The notes below the pieces were generated by a model. The model did no database searches and was not told where the DNA came from. It saw nothing but the letters and a program-made list of their open reading frames with translations. Positions 1 to 8,347 of a stretch of DNA of 12,609 nucleotides are shown here, in pieces (position 1 is the stretch's first letter; each line of letters starts with the position of its first letter). Source of the stretch: Larix sibirica (Eukaryota > Streptophyta > Pinopsida > Pinales > Pinaceae); contig NWUY0300001661.1 of the NCBI GenBank assembly GCA_004151065.3, positions 103,190 to 115,798 on the forward strand, written 5' to 3'. The position numbers and the translations under genes are program-made.

Positions 1-69
1 TGACTAAATTAGTCATTTTTAGTTGTGTTGCTCAAATTTAGTAGTATTTAGCTTAAAAACACTCTCATG

Positions 70-850
70 ACAAACTTTTTGTTCACGTAGTCATTTATTT
101 GCCAAATTCTACTAGTGAAAACATGAGAATTAGGATTTGCATTGATATGCAAAGTCTTAATGCAACTTGTATTCATGATCCATTCCCAACCTTGTTCATA
201 GATGAAGTATTGGAGAATGTTAGAGGGAGAGAAGCTTATTCATTTACAAATGGATTTTTAGGGTATCATCAGGAAAGATAACAGAAGAAGAGAGAAAAAA
301 GACTACATTTGCAACGAAATGGGGATCATTTTCCTATATTGTGATTCCTTTTGGATTGAAGAATGCACTTGAGTTATTTTCTTAGATTGTGGTGGCTGCA
401 TTTAAATATTTTATGCATAAATTTTTATAAGTATACTTGGATGACTTGATTGTGTTTAGTTTGGTGAAGGAACATGTGTACCTATTAATACTGATGTTAG
501 ACAGGTGTAGACAACTTAAGACATCATTGAATCTAAAAATGTGTATTTTTTGTATGCCCTTTGGAATTTTATTGGGACATGTTGTGTGCAAGGAGAATTT
601 ACTTGTAGATCCGGATAAGATTGATGTGATTGTGAATATACCAACCCTGGTTTTAGTAAGGGAATTGTGCACAGTAATGGGACACACTGGATATTATCAA
701 AAATTTCTAAGGAAATTGTGCTCAGATTACAGCGCCATTAGAGAGATTGCTAAAAAAGAAACAATATATGTTTGGATGCAAGAGTGTAAGGAAGTATTGG
801 ATTTGTTAAAAGGTAAACTAGTGAGTGCGTCGACCTTAATCTTCCCATAT
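70..850 (+). pseudogene. Ty3/gypsy reverse transcriptase remnant (element 1)
   Basis: RT copies the element's RNA into cDNA in the virus-like particle. The finger region reads RIRICIDMQSLN, then DPFPTLFIDEVLENV and YSFTNGFLGYHQ. A frameshift near 270-280 moves it to a second frame, which continues with ITEEERKKTTFATKWGSF and VIPFGLKNA. The catalytic box YLDD is intact at 434-445. The thumb and connection follow (GHVVCKENLLVDPDKID, then MGHTGYYQKF). In-frame stops are TAG at 383-385 and TAA at 428-430, just before the catalytic box. The extreme N terminus upstream of about position 70 does not align by eye, and the protease is outside the window. Family assignment is secure; a functional product is impossible. 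Confidence 0.93.
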
Positions 851-854
851 TGAA

Positions 855-1260
855 CAAAGTTATTTCATGTGCATGTTGACACATCTTCTATCACCCTAGG
901 CGCAGTGTTGACATAGCCTGGAGAAGGTAATATCGACCATCCAATTTTGTTTGCAAGTCGGAATCTATCAGATGTAGATAGAAATTATACCACCATTGAA
1001 CGAGAAGGCATAGTAATGATATATGCTCTACATAATTTTATACATTATTTATTAGGAAACACATTTAAATTTTTTACTGATCATTCTACATTGAAATATT
1101 TAATTAATAATCCAATGTTGGGGAGAAGAATGTTTTCGTTGGATGTTACTAATTTAGGAATTTGAGTTTGAGGTGGTAGTCAAACCTAGGAAACATAAGG
1201 TAGGTCCAGATCATTTATCTAGTTTGGAATATGGTGAAGCATGTGAAATCTTGGAGGATA
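855..1260 (+). pseudogene. Ty3/gypsy RNase H remnant (element 1)
   Basis: This domain would degrade the RNA strand of the RNA-DNA hybrid during reverse transcription. It continues the RT frame. Acidic positions typical of the family remain: Asp in HVDTSS (codon 878-880), Glu in TTIEREG (998-1000) and Asp in FTDHSTLKYL (1079-1081). Two stops sit at conserved residues: TGA at 851-853, where gypsy relatives usually have Trp, and TAG at 914-916, in place of Gln before PGEG. A frameshift near 1158-1165 then leads into EFEFEVVVKPRKHKVGPDHLS, the usual RNase H to integrase tether. Decayed but clearly recognisable. Confidence 0.92.
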
Positions 1261-1299
1261 AACTACCATATGCACAACTTTTTTTAGTTAACATAGTAC

Positions 1300-2540
1300 T
1301 AGATTAGTTCACATGGATATACGCATTTTCATTGATATAGAAAGCACATGATGGTTACACAGTAGCACAATAACATCAATTAGTGACACATAGAACAAAC
1401 TATCAATTGATTGCAGGGAAAATTTATAAGCTTGGAGAAGACGACATATTCTACAGATGTGTCATGGATCATGAGCACAAGTAAGTTCTTTACAAAGAAA
1501 ATGAAGGGATATCTGATGGTGGACATAATGCAGGGAAAGTAATGACAAGAAAGGTATTGCACATTGGAATCCTTTATTTTAGGAGGTGAAGGAATATTGC
1601 AAACGTTGAGATGTTTGTCAAAGAATTGGAAAACCATTTGGCGAGATGAGTTTCCACTTGTTCATGTCATTGCGTTGGAGCCATTCAAAAAATGGGCCAT
1701 TGATTTTGTTGTGCCAATCAATCCTCCATCGAGGAGAACCGGTGAAATATATATAATTAATGCAAAAAAGGAATTAACCATATGTGTAGAAGCAACGCTG
1801 GTAAAGGATTGTTCTAAAGAAACAACTACATGGTTTATTTTTGATAATATCATCACCAGGTTTGGATGTCCTAAAGTGTTGATGAGTGATCAGGGGTCTC
1901 ATTTTTTGAACACCACTATTCATTCTTTAGCTAAAGAATTCATGATCCATCATCATAAGAGTACACCTTTATCATCCACATGTGAATGGTACAATTGAAG
2001 CGTTAAAAAAAGTAGTGGAGAATGCGCTGACTAAGGTTTGCAATGTGGAGCACAATGACTGGGACTACTTGCTTTGTTATGGGCTTATCAAACTATTTGC
2101 AAGATATTAAAAAAATACACATGTTTTTGTTTAGACTATGGAAAAGAAGTGATCATGCCTTTGGATTTTGTGGTACCTAGTTTGTGGTTGCACTTGCGAA
2201 ACAAATGACATATGGTCAATCCTTACAACACAGGCTGAATGAATTAATGGAATTAAAAGAATATAGATTGATTGTTGGTTTTATCCAACAAGTAGAAAAG
2301 AAACGACAAAAAGAGTGGCATGATAGGAATCCATGAAGGAGAGAATTGGAACATGGTTCATTGGTGTTAATTTATGAGAACTGATATATCAAAAATCTTG
2401 GTAAACTTCATATGAGGTGGATGGGACCGTTTCGTATAACATACATAATTGAAGAAGTCACAGTGAAGTTACAAACATTATGGGGTGATCTGTTAAAGGG
2501 GCTTGCCAATGGGATTTAATTGAAGGCATATTATAGCCCT
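1300..2540 (+). pseudogene. Ty3/gypsy integrase remnant (element 1)
   Basis: Integrase would insert the cDNA into the chromosome. The N-terminal zinc-binding part is recognisable in pieces (IAGKIYKLGEDDIFYRC, DHEHK, GGHNAGKV). The Cys pair near 1590-1615 appears only in a different frame as YCKR, stop, DVC. The core is best kept: first Asp in WAIDFV (1702-1704), second Asp in MSDQGSHF (1888-1890), and Glu in NGTIEAL (1997-1999) after a one-base frameshift near 1975. Second Asp to Glu spacing is 35 residues once that shift is allowed for. LLWAYQT and the C-terminal GPF/Y-type block (RWMGPFRITYII, 2410-2450) end the domain near KAYYSP. At least three frameshifts and several stops kill it. Confidence 0.92.
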
Positions 2541-3059
2541 AAGGGGTCGAAATAATCATGAATGAGGGTCATTTAATTTTTTTTATACACAGTAGATTTA
2601 GTGGTTAGATAAAAACAATTTATTGATTTAAAAAAGTGATTGGTTATTAATACATTGAATTGATAGATATCAGATAGTTAATAAAAGGTAGTTAATGAGG
2701 TAAATTTGGAAATTTTGGGTATGATTCAATTCCATTTAGATCATTATGGAATGTCATGATGTGATGGACAAAAGTTGGAGTAACAATATGGATAATAGAT
2801 GATGAAAATCAAGGTAGAGATGTAACTATTGGAAAATTGAAGTGGTTGAGTTGGATTTTTTGACAAAATTTAAAATTCTGCATTAAGTGCTATGATGAGA
2901 TTAATTGTGATTTCAACGGTACCAAATCAGGAGATGAATTGAAAGACATGGAATGTTAAAAATGATAAGAGGATTACAATGTCGCACCATCCCAAAGGTG
3001 TTGAAGTGCTGTAGAGATCATAGTCTATATTATTTTTTGAGAAAGTGCTTACTATGTTT
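2541..3059 (+). other. Post-pol spacer of element 1, nothing recognised
   Basis: About 520 bases of AT-rich sequence between the end of integrase and the next readable frame. No frame stays open for a useful length and I see no RNA gene or repeat. It may hold the degraded start or splice-acceptor region of the following frame, but there is no direct sign of that. Confidence 0.5.
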
Positions 3060-4215
3060 TTGAAAATCCATGACAACATCTACAATGCTCAAATCTCGAT
3101 CCAAGGAAAAATATGTGAAAGAATCCCAAATGTCGATGGTGGAGATCCATGAAAAGGCTTATATCTGAAAACCACTATTGGGAAAGGTACCCACGCTGAA
3201 GTTTATGGATTTTAATTTACAGGACAAAACATAGTTCACAAACTTATAGTTTCACAATTATGTTGAGGTTATTTTTAGACCCGATGGATTGGAGCATGCC
3301 ATATCTATGGAATGGGGGAATTTTTTAATCTGTCAGGTATCATATGTTTGTTGGATGTCCCTCATTTTGGTTGAGCCCTAGTATTACGAGTTGCATTAGA
3401 TTTCTATCCATTCATCTCCATGGAGGATATTTATGTTTAGATTAGGCATATCCAATAGATTTGGAAGTTATACATAAATTCTATGGCTTGCCTCAGCTGG
3501 GTGAAGACCTGACATAAGCAATTTCAAAATGTGACCTAAAAGTGAAGGAGGCATATCAGAAGTATGGTACACATAGGAGGACACGAGGAATAGTTACCTT
3601 AGCTATTTCAAACCTAGATATTTGATTTTCCACACAAGTATTAGTTGGTAAGGTGGTTCACTAGTGTATAAAGGATGAATGTTCAGTAGAGGTTCTTTTT
3701 TCCATGGAGAGATGCACACAAGATATCAAGATGTAATGGGATCATTATTTACTGAATGATATTATCCAGGATTGTTTATATGCACATGATTTAGGGAAGG
3801 ATTTTCACTATAGTTGGGTATTATTATTAGTTTCAATGGTTATATGGAAGCCACCACAAGGGAGGAAATATAACACTAAAGTGACTCAGTCGTTTCTCGT
3901 GCCAAAATTCAGCATTTGGCAGTATAGTATAGATACAGAAGTCCATTAAGAAACAATTTTGGCATTAAAATTTTGGTACACAGGGATAATCCAAGCGACC
4001 ATAGAGTCATGTAGAATTCCACCCAATCTTGTGGATAAGTATGATGAGTTTATTTCATTTTTAGTTGATTCACATAATGTATTTCTACCCCCCATGTATA
4101 TCCCCAAGCGTAGAATGATGTTCTACCCCTTTGTGTTTCAAAGGAATCTATTCATACCGCGATTAAACAATGGCCTGAATACTTTCTCCCTCAGTCGGAC
4201 CCTAACATTGAGATA
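3060..4215 (+). pseudogene. Post-pol frame, N-terminal part, unknown family (element 1)
   Basis: After a poor stretch in shifting frames, one frame reads almost continuously from about 3415 to 4160 with only a few stops (TAG or TAA mostly where Gln would fit, plus one TGA). It includes FYGLPQLGEDLT, KEAYQKYGTHRRTRGIV, HYSWVLLLVSMVIWKPP and LALKFWYTGIIQATIESCRI. The stretch YSWVLLLVSMVIW is hydrophobic, but it is short and contains Trp and Ser, so it is a weak membrane candidate. A frameshift near 4140 leads to a basic, Ser-rich continuation (KQWPEYFLPQSDPNIEIL, then SEHCSKKKQNNGSHKPASST). The position, between integrase and the 3' LTR, is where Athila-type elements carry an env-like ORF. I recognise no family and assign no function. 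Confidence 0.55.
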
Positions 4216-4575
4216 CTGAAAATGTCAGAGCATTGTTCCAAAAAGAAACAAAATAATGGGTCTCACAAGCCAGCTTCTAGCACTACTATTTGAGAATAAC
4301 CTTGACTATCAACATTAAAGAGAAAATTAGATGAGAAAGTACCACATAAGAATTCTTGAAAGGGAAGAGACCGTGGATGAAAAAATCTTCTGTATAGTCC
4401 GAGGAGCCTCCATATACAAGAGATCGAACTTCAACACCATCACTAGATAATACACCATGTCCTTCTATGAAGTCCATTGAAGTTCACAGTAGGTTATTCA
4501 CACAAGGTGAGCACAACTCTATAGGGAAAGAATTTGCAGTCATGCAATATATAATTAATACTCTCCAAATAAATA
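4216..4575 (+). other. Poorly readable linker of the post-pol frame (element 1)
   Basis: Basic and Ser-rich pieces (KRKLDEKVPHKNS near 4315-4355) occur in changing frames with many stops. The region joins the two better preserved halves of the post-pol frame and probably encoded a low-complexity linker. Open stretches on the minus strand here look like shadows. Confidence 0.4.
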
Positions 4576-5695
4576 TAGAGGTGCATCAAGTATTATTAAG
4601 CAACTCACTCAACTATCGTCTACATTACAAGTACCAATCCCAAAACAAGTAGTTCAAACACCAAGGTCATTAAGTACATGCACACAAACTACTATTCAAG
4701 ATTCAAGTCTAAGTCCCGTAAGGAATGTTTTGCACACATGTGGAAGATGTTTTATAAGAATATATTTTCAAGAAGTTGTAGCCCAGGATGCCTCTAGTTC
4801 GTCTTCATCACTCACCAAATTCCAATATTTGGAGGTGGCTCTAGCACAAGTAACATCTCAATAGCTTCAAGGTTACTTGGGGGCTATAATGAAAGAATTG
4901 GCATATCTTCATAAAGGTTTGAGCAGAGCATATGCAGATGTTTAGAAACACCATGCTCAAGAGGTATCTACACATGCCTTTTTGTCTACTATAGCAGATT
5001 AGTTATACTTGTCTATTCGAGATGAGAAGCCACATGATGCAGAAGATATCACAATGGAGGGTAAAATGAAGAAAATGTAGACTACTATTCAAGAATTGAA
5101 GGACCAAAATGCGACATTGAAGGAGAAGCTGACTAAATTCCCTATGATAGAATAATTAGAATTTCAATAGAAAACCGATGTAGCAGAGGAACTATTTTAG
5201 AAATCCAATCTTGGTGCAGAGGGAGTTTCTTCACTGGTAGATGCCCCTTTTTCACTTTGGATGCATTTACAAGATGTGCCAGAAATGCGCACAAAGGATG
5301 ACTAGATTAAAGCATGGGTGGATCAATTTTAGACCAAGAATAAATCACTTTCTACACAACCCATGTATGCATGCACAAAGACAATGACATGAATGTCCAC
5401 TCTTACATGACAGATCTCCTCAACAAGAGCAGATCAACAACAATTGTTGTCCAAGGTGATGACTTTCCAGGAGCATACTAATAATCATTACACTAATTAT
5501 ATTGACATACAAGCTAAAACAATGAAGGCTATAGAAATAAGAGAAATTGTGAAGCCACAACAAGGATCTGCTACTTCAGAGCAAGTTTCCAAATTTGTCT
5601 AGGACTTTGAATTTTTGTTGCATCCTTTTGAGAAGTTGGACAACTAGTTTCAAGAGTTTGAAGATCATTTGAATCAATTATTATCATCAATCTAA
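4576..5695 (+). pseudogene. Post-pol frame, C-terminal coiled-coil-like part, unknown family (element 1)
   Basis: One reading frame (frame 2) runs without a visible indel from about 4580 to a TAA at 5693-5695. It starts Ser/Thr/Gln-rich (KQLTQLSSTLQVPIPKQVV) and passes a Ser run after AQDA. It then becomes helical and Gln/Glu/Lys-rich (AIMKELAYLHKGLSRAYADV, TTIQELKDQNATLKEKLTKF, LLHPFEKLDN, FQEFEDHLNQLLSSI), which suggests a coiled coil. I count 13 premature stops between 4862 and 5647: ten TAG (4862, 4943, 5000, 5078, 5168, 5198, 5303, 5330, 5600, 5645), two TGA (5390, 5408) and one TAA (5153). Most sit where Gln would fit. Loss by substitution rather than indels implies a real former coding frame. 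Function unknown; a Gag-like or env-position accessory protein is possible. Confidence 0.6.
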
Positions 5696-5745
5696 CATGC
5701 TATTTCTAAATGAAGACTATTGACTTGGAGGCGATCCAAACATAG

Positions 5746-5756
5746 TGTTGGGGGCT
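5746..5756 (+). other. Candidate polypurine tract of element 1
   Basis: A run of five to six G residues (TTGGGGGCT) lies directly 5' of TGTTAGCG, where the primer for plus-strand cDNA synthesis is expected. It is interrupted by T and C, so it is a poor purine tract. A purine-rich stretch, GGAGGCGA, at 5727-5734 is an alternative. Confidence 0.45.
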
Positions 5757-6374
5757 TGTTAGCGCTATAGTTGGAACCCACGTGAGATTTTGTACACAAT
5801 GTGTATTTGAATTTTTATTAATGTAATAGTGATTTAGTTTATGTTCACGCATTTAAGTATATAGATAGAACATTAAGGATTGCAATGTAGAAAATAGTAG
5901 GCTAGCATCAAATATTAGTTAATAATGATTTGGTAGTAAACTAGTGATTATGAAAACATAGTTAATAGTTGCTAACTATATATCAATTTTGTATAAAAGG
6001 GGAAGTTGTGATAGTGTAATGGTTGTTGTTGATTTTTCTTAAGAATGAGAGTATAATTTGTAGTCTGTAATAGATACATGAAACTTTTGTAATTGATGGA
6101 CTTCCTCTTAGTATAATTGTTAGATTGATGGATTATCATTCTCTGTGTATGTGATTTATATCTATATTAGTACAATTGGATGAATGTGTTGGATGAATGA
6201 TGCCGTATTATTTCCTATGTGTGAATATGAAATCCTAACCTAAATTATGTCTCTGTAAATCATGTGAGAGTCTCGAGTGAGAATTTACCCATCCTTAGGT
6301 AATGAAAATGTTGATTCTCATTAGAACATTGTTGGTGTTTGAGTTATAACTCTGGGTTTGATTTTCTGCCAACA
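5757..6374 (+). repeat. 3' LTR of element 1
   Basis: The LTR begins TGTTAGCG after the G-rich tract and ends GCCAACA at 6374, obeying the TG...CA rule with a short imperfect terminal inverted repeat. It has a TATA box in the middle and lies between the post-pol frame and a different, minus-strand element. The right edge is well fixed because the RNase H frame of element 2 resumes immediately after it. The left edge could instead be TGTTGG at 5746, which would match the terminal CCAACA perfectly. The 5' LTR is outside the window, so the two LTRs cannot be compared for age. Confidence 0.8.
5992..5999 (+). promoter_or_regulatory. LTR TATA box (element 1)
   Basis: TATAAAAG followed by GGG lies about 235 bases into the LTR, a normal place for the U3 promoter. 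Transcription would start roughly 25-35 bases downstream, marking the U3/R boundary. A perfect match in an AT-rich LTR is only moderate proof by itself; the position supports it. Confidence 0.65.
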
Positions 6375-6379
6375 ATAAT
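6375..6379. repeat. Probable right-hand target-site duplication of element 1 (ATAAT)
   Basis: The five bases directly outside the LTR end belong to the interrupted RNase H frame of element 2. Gypsy integrases usually make 5-bp duplications. The left copy would lie outside the window, so this is a prediction. Confidence 0.45.
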
Positions 6380-7640
6380 ATCTTTTTCATATTGTGTGGA
6401 CTTTCCCATATTTCACTCAAATAACTGCTTATCGATGAAGGATAAAGGGAATCTTCCTTGCATCAAGATTGCTCCAAGTCCATGGCCAGATACATCACAC
6501 TCTAAGGTGAAAGTCTTAGTGAAATCACACATTTCTAAAACATGCATAGTGCACACAACATCCTCTAGGGTGGAGAAGGCCTGCTCAACTGCATCATTCC
6601 ATAGAAAGGCATTCTTTTTGAGAAATGATATCAAAGGAGCTACAATTTTACCATAATTGTTTATAAAATTTTGGTAGTGGCAGGTAAGTCCTATGAACCC
6701 CTGTAAGCTCTTGAGGGTCTTGGGGCATGGTCAGTTCTGCATAGATTCCACTTTCTTGGGGTCCACATGTACTCCATATTGAATGATAATATATCCCAAA
6801 TATCCAACCTCAGTAGCCCCAAAAGAACATTTTGAACGTTTCACAAATAAATGGTGATTCCTTAATAATTGTACGGCATGAGAGACATGTTAGAGGTGGC
6901 TTTCCCATGTGGGGTTGTAGACCAAAATATCATCGAAGAAAACCAAAAAAAAATTGTGGAGGAAGGGTCAGAAGATATTTTTCATGAGGATCTTAAAGGT
7001 GGATGGAGCATTGAAAATGCCAAAGCGCATGACTAAGAAATCATAATGGCCTTCATGGGTGTGAAAAACAGTCTTGGGTATGTCAACTTCTTTCAAATGT
7101 ATTTGATGGTACCCAGATTGAAGTTCTAGTTTATTAAATAATTTGGATCCATGAAGCTCATCCAAGAGATAATCAATGACTAGAATAAGAAATTTATCTT
7201 TGATAGTTAACATATTGAGAGATCGAAAATCTAAACACATGCAATAATTGCCTTTTGTTTTTAGTACCATAAACTATTGGTGATGAATAAAGGTTGATGC
7301 TGAGATGATATTTCGATTTAATTCTTTTGGGAAAAAGGGTGGTGATAAGGGAATACATTGGGAGGTTTACTACACAAAATTAGTGGAATACCATGGTCAT
7401 GCTCCCCACAGGGTGGTGCTAAACCTTTTGGGGCCTCAAAAACTATTGATATTTGGAGGGAACTAGTTTCAACTCAGGGTGAATTCTCTATGTGGGTGTT
7501 TCCATGACTTGGATGGTATTGAACTAAACAATGATACAAGAGTGGCCTTTCTTCAATAATTTCTCCATATAGTGGGAGGAGATACTTTTAGGAAAACTGG
7601 AAGTAATTCCTTTGAGTGGCCTTTTTAATGCTAAAAGGAG
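6375..7640 (-). pseudogene. Ty3/gypsy pol remnant: linker, RT and start of RNase H (element 2)
   Basis: The minus strand reads MEKLLKKGHSCIIVQFNTIQ near 7590-7520 and FEAPKGLAPPCGEHDHGIPL near 7455-7390, the usual lead-in to RT. The RT core spans 7270-6968: CMCLDFRSLNMLTIKDKF, LDELHGSKLFNKLELQSGYH, then FHTHEGHYDFLVMRFGIFNA. The catalytic motif FFDD is at 6940-6929, followed by KRSKCSFGATEVGYLGYI and GFIGLTCHYQNFINNYGKI. RNase H begins with ECDVSGHGLGAILMQ (first catalytic Asp at 6496-6494) and ends at KSTQYEKDII exactly at the LTR edge of element 1. Stops include TGA for conserved Arg at 6970-6968 and 6415-6413 and TGA for conserved Trp at 6733-6731. About 20 residues between the lead-in and the RT core appear deleted. 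Confidence 0.92.
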
Positions 7641-7660
7641 TATTAATCACTGAATATTAC

Positions 7661-7824
7661 CGCATTGATAAAATTCCCAAATTGATTCCAGATGCAAAGA
7701 TGCAAGAATTTCTCTGGTTGGCCATAGAGGATATCATTTTATTGCATTGATAGAATGTCCATAATCCTTCTAGATGCAAAGATGTAGGAATTTCACTGGT
7801 GGGTTATAGAGATTAGGGTTTCTA
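7661..7824. repeat. Imperfect 82-bp tandem duplication
   Basis: The segment starting GCATTGATA at 7662 recurs at 7744, and the shared GATGCAAAGATG occurs at 7691 and 7773, giving a period of 82 bases. Both copies continue with AGGAATTTC or AAGAATTTC and then a GGTTGGCCATAGAG-like block. They have diverged by several substitutions, so the duplication is old. It lies in the leader or gag remnant of element 2. Confidence 0.75.
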
Positions 7825-8333
7825 GTGCCCTAAGGACAAGGGATTATCAGGTTCTATAACTCTCTGATATATGTGTGGGGTCCAACTATATACTCATCCT
7901 AATATCTCAAGGGCTCTAACTAAGGAGGCTCAACCGTGCCCTTATCCATACTGCCTAACTACCTAGGTATGCAAGAGTAATATTCTTGAGTGTTGTGATC
8001 AGTGCAACTATAACAACAACACGATTGACTGGATTACCTAGAGTTTGTTTCAAGTTACCTATGGGATTTCCTATATACCCATAGGTATGTGGATGTGATA
8101 TTCCATATGTAGGTATTGTTTGATGTGGTACTACTTGTAGGGTATCAACAGAGGTTACAATGACGTCCAACATATATGACTAAGTACTAATTTTATTCTC
8201 TATGTGTGTGCTTCCCCAAATGTATTTTTACCCACTGAATGACATATCTCTATGTTATTTAAAGGTGCCAGAACATGTCTCTAACCTAAAAACAATTCTA
8301 CAAAAATTTAGAGAAATGTTTGCTCAGGAAAGT
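7825..8333 (-). other. Leader or gag remnant of element 2, not recognised
   Basis: This stretch between the PBS and the pol remnant should contain the 5' leader and gag. A 72-codon open stretch (8173-7955) with ISHPHTYGYIGNPIGNLKQ is the only frame of note. It shows no CCHC knuckle or other Gag motif. I see no other gene here. Confidence 0.4.
8056..8087. repeat. 10-bp perfect inverted repeat (hairpin)
   Basis: TACCTATGGG at 8056-8065 and CCCATAGGTA at 8078-8087 are perfect reverse complements around a 12-base AT-rich loop. It lies in what would be the transcribed leader of element 2, between PBS and pol. It could be chance or a remnant of an RNA structure such as a packaging or dimerisation hairpin. 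Confidence 0.7.
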
Positions 8334-8345
8334 GCTTTGATACCA
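8334..8345 (-). other. Primer-binding site for initiator Met-tRNA (element 2)
   Basis: The minus strand reads TGGTATCAAAGC, matching 11 of 12 bases of the usual plant initiator-Met PBS TGGTATCAGAGC. It lies two bases beyond a CA that ends the probable LTR, which is the expected spacing. This orients element 2 and marks the start of its internal region. Confidence 0.82.
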
Positions 8346-8347
8346 CT

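Larger units (their letters stand above)
1..6374 (+). mobile_element. Element 1: degenerate Ty3/gypsy LTR retrotransposon, 5' part outside the window
   Basis: The order seen is reverse transcriptase, RNase H, integrase, an extra post-pol frame, a G-rich tract and an LTR, all on the plus strand. RT before integrase defines Ty3/gypsy rather than copia. No chromodomain follows the integrase GPF motif. That, the WAIDFV integrase core and the long 3' frame suggest the non-chromovirus Ogre/Tat/Athila side of plant gypsy, which is inference. The 5' LTR, PBS, gag and protease must lie left of base 1. The right end at 6374 falls precisely inside the RNase H frame of element 2, so this copy is the younger insertion there. 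All coding parts carry stops and frameshifts, so it is non-autonomous. Confidence 0.9.

Noticed and set aside
382-687. 101-codon open stretch on the minus strand
   Set aside because: It is antisense to the element 1 RT with its YLDD box and shows no motif of its own.
1380-1856. Two minus-strand open stretches (85 and 64 codons)
   Set aside because: Antisense shadows of the integrase zinc-binding region and catalytic core.
4286-4477. 63-codon minus-strand open stretch
   Set aside because: It lies antisense to the linker of the post-pol frame and has no recognisable motif or regulatory context.
5746-5751. TGTTGG as the left end of the element 1 LTR
   Set aside because: It pairs perfectly with the terminal CCAACA, but it would place the G-run inside the LTR; TGTTAGCG just after the G-run is preferred. 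The point stays open.
6339-6656. 105-codon plus-strand open stretch
   Set aside because: It crosses the LTR junction at 6374 and is antisense to the element 2 RNase H, so it is a chance frame.
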